From: Muscardinus avellanarius
Lineage: Eukaryota > Chordata > Mammalia > Rodentia > Gliridae
NCBI GenBank assembly: GCA_963383645.1
Contig: OY726571.1
Location: 24,678,116 to 24,742,115 of the forward strand
DNA: 64,000 bases
Direction of reading: 5' to 3'
Positions 59,016-64,000 of this stretch are shown in pieces. Made by a program: the position numbers and the translations under genes. The notes beneath the pieces are model-generated. The model saw only the letters and a program-made list of their open reading frames with translations. It was not told the origin of the DNA and made no database searches. Each line of letters opens with the position of its first letter. Within the stretch, counting starts at the first letter, position 1.

Positions 59016-60169
59016 TACATTTTTATAATTTTATTACTATATTATAATCTCACATCATAATGTAGTTGATAGTGATTGTGACTTTGATTAGTCACCTGCA
59101 AAGGTCTGGAAATGTATTTATGTTTTAAAGTTATCTAATATTTCAGCATAAAAATATTGTCAGACTTTCTATACAAAAATAAGCGCTACAATTAAATCAA
59201 TGAAATATCCAAGAATATGGTTAACACGATTAGGATACAAACCCCTTTGTCTCTCATCCTCAAAATGACATCTTCCGACAACATGAAATTGAGATGATTA
59301 GTCAACTGTTTTTCTCAACATTCTCTCCAAACAGCAGCACTTCACAGAAGGGCTCAATAGCTAAGCATCTAAGAAGTAAATGCAATTAAATAAAACTTAC
59401 AACAGAGGTCTCTAAAACAAAATTGCTATAATCAAAGCCAAGAGCTGATGAGTTTTTATAGTAAAACATTCTGAGGGTTGAGATCCAGAAATCAAGAAAA
59501 ATTTAGAATATAGGTGAAAAGTAAAAATAGTGATATGATAAATCAATAAAATCCTCCAGTAGAAGAGATTCAAAGAAAAGTTGCAGGTACCATTGGTGAA
59601 GGTGCCAATGGCTACTTGAAAAAAAAAAAAAAAACAACAACTGACAGCTGACAGTTATTCTCACTCTACATCCTATAGTTGGAGGGAAGAGGCATAGTCA
59701 GTATCCAAATTGTCTTATTGTCAGCTGGTCACCAACATAACTTTCAGTGCAATAAATTTTAGTGTATACTTATATGTGACTTCCAAATACTTTTTCCCTT
59801 TCACCCCGAGTTTTTCCTGGTAGCCTCAGGCAAGGAGGTGCCCCCCTGTCCTCCGGTGGACATGGTGTCCTCTTGCCTTTCTCCAGTGCTCTTTATATTC
59901 TTTAGTTCCACTGCTGGAGGCTTAGGTCTAAACTCCATCTCAGCCACTGCTAAGCTCTAAGGACTCAGCCCTCTTGTGTCAAACTACAGATTTCCATCAT
60001 GTGCTTCTTCCCAGTATTATAATTCTCATTGTTTAAATATCAAAGCTAATTCTTCAAGCATATTCAAATTGTGTTTAATTTTAAACTGTAGTTTTGTAAA
60101 AGGCAAGCCACCTAACCTAACCATACTCCATGTTTGCCCCTACCTTCACCCTTGCCTTCAACCTGCAGT
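59016..60169. other. Unique DNA with a possible L1 3' UTR scrap
   Basis: At 59040-59090 text about ctcacatcataatgtagttg resembles the complement of the second L1 3' UTR type. The rest is unassigned. Confidence 0.4.
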
Positions 60170-60612
60170 AACTGAAAATTCCCCTGAACCCTCGCCATCC
60201 GATCAGCTTAAAGATCAAGTCCCCAGGGGCCTAGAGAACTAACCAACATTCTGTTTCCCAGACCACTGTGTCCTGAACATTGACAATTTCTTGGCAATTC
60301 CCAGACCACTGAGTCTTGAACCCTGACAATTTCATGGTGATTCCCAGACCACGGCATCCTGAAACTTGGCAATAGCCAATCAATGCCCAACACGATTTGA
60401 TAGCTGCCTCAACTGAAATGGGCACCTGCTATTGTCCTTTATGCAGTGTCTGTGGTTTTAGTCTTTATAAACCCCTACCCTGGGGCAGTCAGTGCGCCCC
60501 TCTAGTCAGATTTCTAGACTGAGGGTACCACCACTGGCCAGCTAATAAAGGCTTCAATTGGAACATTCCCTTGGACTCTTGAGTCTCTCATTTATTGCTA
60601 AACCTTCATACA
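60170..60612 (+). mobile_element. Gammaretrovirus-like (ERV1) solo LTR
   Basis: Three imperfect 42-43-bp units beginning cccagaccac (60258, 60300, 60343) occupy the U3 enhancer position. A CCAAT box (60376), a TATA box in tctttataaacccc (60466) and a polyadenylation signal in gctaataaaggc (60544) follow, with a ggactcttgagtctctcatt end like ERV1 LTRs. No second LTR or gag-pol is adjacent, so it is a recombined solo copy. Exact borders are approximate. Frames at 60208-60425 on the minus strand only translate the repeats. Confidence 0.65.
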
Positions 60613-62510
60613 ATGGGTTGAAAGTATTCTATAAAGTCATTCTATAAAGAATGACCCTCTAAAATAATATCTAAACTAAAAATTCAGCAGTGTTCAGTCA
60701 TTATTCTTTAATTCTCTCTAGAAAAATATATGTTCATATAATAATGACTTCTGAGTAGTTGATTGACTTACAGATTTATTTACAGATCAATCCTTCTAAG
60801 AGCCAAGAGATAGAAATATCAGAAATTACAGAGTTCAATTTTAAAATTCAGCAGCAAATTAATATATATTAAAACATTACTGATCCAATGAATGATAAGT
60901 TAATAAATAATAAATGTTTGTTTACAGATTTTACTATCAATCCCAAACCTACATCATAATTCTACTCCCTGATTTATAATGTTTGACATGTTTATTATTT
61001 GTATAAACTGAGGCAAATATTTTTGTACCAAATTAACTAATATTTTTGTTAAATTCAGAGCTATAAGACCCATTCCTCTGGCCTTCATTGTGTAGGCTTA
61101 GAACTCCTTTGGTGATTCAGATAACAAAGCAAGGTTTAAAGAACTCTCTGCTAAGTTGCCTAACCTTTATGCTTCATCTACAATATGTGACTTGACCTGT
61201 CAGTGCTGTTAGTAGGTCCCTGTTCAGCATCATCCTAGGAAAGAGAACAGAGATGCTATTGGGTTCGATACCAATTAAACAGTTGTGTCAAAATTTCAGC
61301 ATTCTTCAAAGAATCTCTAAGCATATCAAAACTTACTTTCATAGCATGTCTTTATTTTTCTCTGAAGCTGAAGAATCACTCTGGTAATTATTTTTAGATA
61401 CTCTTTGGTGCTGAAATACATAAGAGTACCAAAGCAAAAGATAATTACCATACTCTAAGCTGTCACCAGCTTTCTCAGTGAATATAAACTTAAAGCATAG
61501 GAAGATATATGTTCTAGCATTCATTTTGTAAGAAGATGCTAAAAAAAAATAGTGAAAATTTCCCTCCATGCCTAAAAGCTTAAATATATTCACTTCTTAA
61601 GAGATGTATTTATCAGACATTATGGTCTTTAAAGAGTGAGTCATGGTTCATTCTAGCTTTAGTAATATCTTGAAAGCATTTATATCTTTATTAGTATCAT
61701 TGGCAATATCTTAAAATTCAGTTGGCTTACAAGTATATTTTAAAGGTATTTTTTAATTTGATGAAATATATATTATAAAATATGCAACCATGTTATTTAT
61801 CTTTGGTAACTCCAATTTTCAAAGATACTTTATTAATTTAAAGAGTTACAAAGAGAAATGTATACATTTGTGGGTAACAAATTAGATGCTATGTCTAATT
61901 TTTATTTTGACTTTCTAAATAAATCTTAGTTTATTGAACTCCCCAGAAAACTACATATAAGTTAATGTTGGTTGGCAGGCTAGAAAATAAATAAAGGTGA
62001 GAATTGCATGATTACATTTTGTAAGATATTATAGATTAATGGAACCATATTGGTAGACCTGAATTCTTCTAATTCAGTTCCATAATAATTTTAATTAATG
62101 ATAAATAGAGTTCCAAACTCTGTGTCTCAAATTTTCAGCACAAAACAGCTCTTTATGAGAAAAAATATTCATAAGTAAATTATTCTGTTAAGAACTGTGG
62201 TGCCTGTATCATTTTTTTTTTGTTTCACAAAATTTTGTAACATTTATACCTGGCCTTTAAAAGGACACTGAAATAATACTTATAATATGAAGCACATTTG
62301 TGTGACTTAATTTTAAAATGTAAAAATTATACTTTGGCATAAATGAAACTGCTGCATGACATAGTGCAAAATTTGGGTAGGCAATACTCTCCTTCTTCTT
62401 CCACCAATCTCAATAAATGGTATGCCAGGGGAGCTCAGTGCCCACATCTGCCTGTCTACTGCTTGCAATTGAAAAATAGAATAATAAAAACACTAATTTT
62501 TGCTATGTGT
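60613..62510. other. Unique AT-rich DNA
   Basis: About 1.9 kb with no recognised gene or transposable element. An 84-codon minus frame at 61339-61593 lacks a domain. Confidence 0.5.
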
Positions 62511-62512
62511 TT

Positions 62513-62590
62513 ATGGGTATGTATCAGTGGTAGAGCATTTGCCTAGCCCATCTGAGGGCCTAGGGTCTGATTTCCAGCACTATAAAAGAC
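62513..62590 (+). mobile_element. ID SINE (alanine-tRNA-derived monomer)
   Basis: gtatgtatcagtggtagagc, atttgcctagcccatctgag, ggcctagggtctgatttcca and gcactataaaag follow the ID consensus with its A and B boxes. It lacks a B1 half, so it is a monomeric ID and not the dimer. Confidence 0.85.
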
Positions 62591-62607
62591 ATAAACACAA
62601 ACTTTTA

Positions 62608-62752
62608 TGTGGTGGACTGAAACTTTGTGCTCCCAAATTTATATTTTAAAGCTCAATACCCAGTATGATGATTTAAAGGTGGGATCTTTAGGAGGTAATA
62701 AAGCCAAAAAGATTTAGTCCTCATTATAAGATTATTGCCCTTAAAGAAGAGA
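62608..62752 (+). mobile_element. MLT1-type LTR, left part
   Basis: gtggactgaaactttgtgct, ttatattttaaagctcaata, ggtgggatctttaggaggta and cctcattataagattattgc match the first third of an MLT1 LTR. The element resumes after the SINE and tract at about 63176-63222 and again at 63461-63648. Confidence 0.68.
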
Positions 62753-62930
62753 TATCCCAGGCATGAGGGAACATTTCTGTAATCCCAGAACTTGAGAAGC
62801 TAAGACAAGAATATCCCAAGTTCAACACCAATCTCAGCAATTTAGGGAGTCTTGTTTCAAATTTTTTTAAAATTAATGCTCTGGGATTATATAGTAGAGA
62901 TAGAATGTCATTGGGTTCCCCATTATCAAA
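62753..62930 (+). mobile_element. Dimeric B1-ID SINE inside the LTR
   Basis: caggcatgagggaacatttc, tgtaatcccagaacttgaga, gtttcaaatttttttaa and ggattatatagtagagatag are a worn B1-ID copy. Its tail merges with the purine tract that follows. An agagatat match before (62748) and after (63170) may be its target duplication. Confidence 0.75.
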
Positions 62931-62958
62931 AGAAAGAGGGGAGGGAGGGAGAGAGGAA

Positions 62959-63009
<51 letters not shown>

Positions 63010-63178
63010 AGAAGAAGAAGAAGAAGAAGAAGAAGAAGAAGAAGAAGAAGAAGAAGAAGAAGAAGAAGAAGGAGGAGGAGGAGGAGGAGGAGGAGGAGGA
63101 GAAAAAGAAGGAGAAGGAAGGAGAAGAGGAGGGGGGAGGAGAGCAGAGGAGAGGAGAGGAGAGGAGAGGAGAGATATG
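62931..63178. repeat. Purine tract (GA)n(GAA)n(GGA)n
   Basis: About 50 nt of GA, about 65 nt of GAA and about 30 nt of GGA are followed by GGAGA-type units, with hardly any pyrimidine on this strand. Glu/Arg-rich frames across it are translations of the repeat. It expands from the A tail of the SINE. Confidence 0.97.
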
Positions 63179-63222
63179 AGAGAGATGACATCTCTTCACC
63201 ATATTAGAATACAGCCAGAAAG
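63169..63222. repeat. 54-bp direct repeat, copy 1
   Basis: A unit containing gagatatgagagagatgaca and ending in acagccagaaag is repeated exactly at 63461-63514. The unit is LTR sequence (MLT1 middle), not microsatellite, so its duplication needs a structural event. Confidence 0.95.
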
Positions 63223-63360
63223 CCTTCTCCTTCTCCTTCTCCTTCTCCTCCTTCTCCTTCTCCTTCTCCTTCTCCTTCTCCTTCTCCTTCTCCTTCTCCT
63301 TCTCCTTCTCCTTCTTCTTCTTCTTCTTCTTCTTCTTCTTCTTCTTCTTCTTCTTCTTCT

Positions 63361-63411
<51 letters not shown>

Positions 63412-63415
63412 CCTC
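63223..63415. repeat. Pyrimidine tract, inverted relative to the purine tract
   Basis: CTCCTT/CTTCTC units, about 60 nt of CTT and about 45 nt of CT are the reverse-complement composition of the purine tract, in mirrored order. With the tract at 62931-63178 it can form a long hairpin. Confidence 0.95.
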
Positions 63416-63460
63416 AGAGAAGGAGAAGGGAGGAGGAGGGGGGAGGAGAGGAGAGTAGAG

Positions 63461-63514
63461 GAGAGATATGAGAGAGATGACATCTCTTCACCATATTAGA
63501 ATACAGCCAGAAAG
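63461..63514. repeat. 54-bp direct repeat, copy 2
   Basis: Identical to 63169-63222, 292 bp downstream. It is preceded by another purine segment (63416-63460) similar to the end of the first tract and is followed by the true continuation of the LTR (tgactatctgcaaaggtcct). Confidence 0.95.
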
Positions 63515-63650
63515 TGACTATCTGCAAAGGTCCTCACCAGGAAATAAGTCTTCTATAACCTTCATCTTTTATTTCCCAACCTCTAGAACTGGGAGAAACA
63601 AATGTTCATAGTTTACAGTATTTTGTTCAATCAGCCAGAAATGTCTAAAA
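63487..63650 (+). mobile_element. MLT1-type LTR, right part
   Basis: cagccagaaagtgactatct, ggtcctcaccaggaaataag, caacctctagaactgggaga and acagtattttgttcaatcag are the 3' third of the MLT1 LTR begun at 62608. The forward orientation agrees with the left part. Confidence 0.7.
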
Positions 63651-63780
63651 TCTAGAATTTCATTATGTAATATCCAATATTTTAAGAATAGAATTTAAAA
63701 TTCCACTCATTCTACCATGCAGAAGAAAAATATTATTTTATAGATTATAAATTATTTTTATAGATTATTTTATAGATTAT
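63651..63780. repeat. AT-rich DNA with short tandem units
   Basis: ttttatagattat-like units are repeated about three times at 63736-63780. Nothing else is seen. Confidence 0.6.
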
Positions 63781-63787
63781 CGGTCCA

Positions 63788-63950
63788 TTGTTGTCTCACA
63801 TTATAACGGAGTTCAAAATGATAGCGACATACATGCACACAATACTTGGTGTCCTTCCCCTGGCTCCCTCTTCACACCCTCCCCTTCTCCATACATGATA
63901 TAGAGATTCGTATTGATAATTTCACATATGTGCATAAATTCAATAAATTT
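63788..63950 (-). mobile_element. L1 3' UTR fragment, second type, reverse
   Basis: tctcacattataacggagtt, gcgacatacatgcacacaat and cctccccttctccatacatg are the complement of the 3' UTR at 35.0-35.26 kb. A SINE begins next to it. Confidence 0.6.
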
Positions 63951-63967
63951 ATTTTTGTGTTTCCAAG

Positions 63968-64000
63968 CCAGGCATGGTGGTGCACACCTGTAATCCCAGC
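63968..64000 (+). mobile_element. Start of a B1-ID SINE, cut by the window
   Basis: gccaggcatggtggtgcaca and cctgtaatcccagc are a B1 start. The rest lies beyond the window. Confidence 0.85.

Noticed and set aside
62724..63499. Long reading frames of poly-Leu, poly-Glu and poly-Arg up to 215 codons
   Set aside because: They translate (GA), (GAA), (GGA) and CTT repeats in several frames on both strands; open only because the repeats lack stop codons.

Overview
The window looks like AT-rich, non-coding nuclear DNA from a rodent of the squirrel group. The main evidence is a short retroposon found about 30 times. Its left half is 7SL-derived (B1-like, with an intact polymerase III B box in some copies) and its right half is derived from an alanine-tRNA-type ID sequence. 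B1+ID dimers of this kind (the B1-dID type) are established for Sciuridae and related rodents. A squirrel is my inference; the species cannot be named from the sequence alone. I recognise no host protein-coding exon, tRNA, rRNA, CRISPR array or bacterial feature. The open reading frames of 60-200 codons are LINE-1 remnants, antisense shadows of them, or translated microsatellites.

Layout. 1-9.5 kb: unique AT-rich DNA, an old MaLR-type LTR, a deleted Tigger DNA transposon (about 4.74-5.73 kb) and six dimeric SINEs, one with a long GAAA/GGGA/GA tail. 9.5-21 kb: two LINE-1 (L1) copies with inverted 5' parts (9.5-11.2 and 19.45-21.06 kb), two more MaLR-like LTRs, a 0.93-kb LINE-2 fragment (17.03-17.96 kb) and several SINEs. 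21-36 kb: unique DNA with SINEs, an inverted L1 (27.2-28.1 kb), MIR fragments, loose L1 3' ends and an MLT1-type LTR. 36-42.5 kb: the most repeat-poor part, with LINE-2 and MIR traces. 42.5-45.4 kb: a third type of inverted L1 arrangement with a SINE nested in it, plus an old L1M 3' end. 51.4-57.4 kb: an inverted old L1 abutting the largest L1 in the window (about 4.5 kb, minus strand, ORF1 C-terminus through 3' UTR), which has frameshifts, a stop and an altered RT motif. 58.5-60.6 kb: two solo retroviral LTRs with internal tandem repeats. 62.5-63.65 kb: an ID element and an MLT1-type LTR split by a SINE whose tail has grown into a roughly 550-bp purine/pyrimidine tract with an inverted arm and a perfect 54-bp direct repeat.

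No genes act together here; the interest lies in how the repeats were made. Five of the six substantial L1 copies carry a 5' inversion, and in four of them the two halves meet at nearly the same point of the element, as expected from twin priming. The SINEs fall into at least three sequence layers. At least eight microsatellites sit at SINE tails. I did not find convincing evidence of a new biological system.
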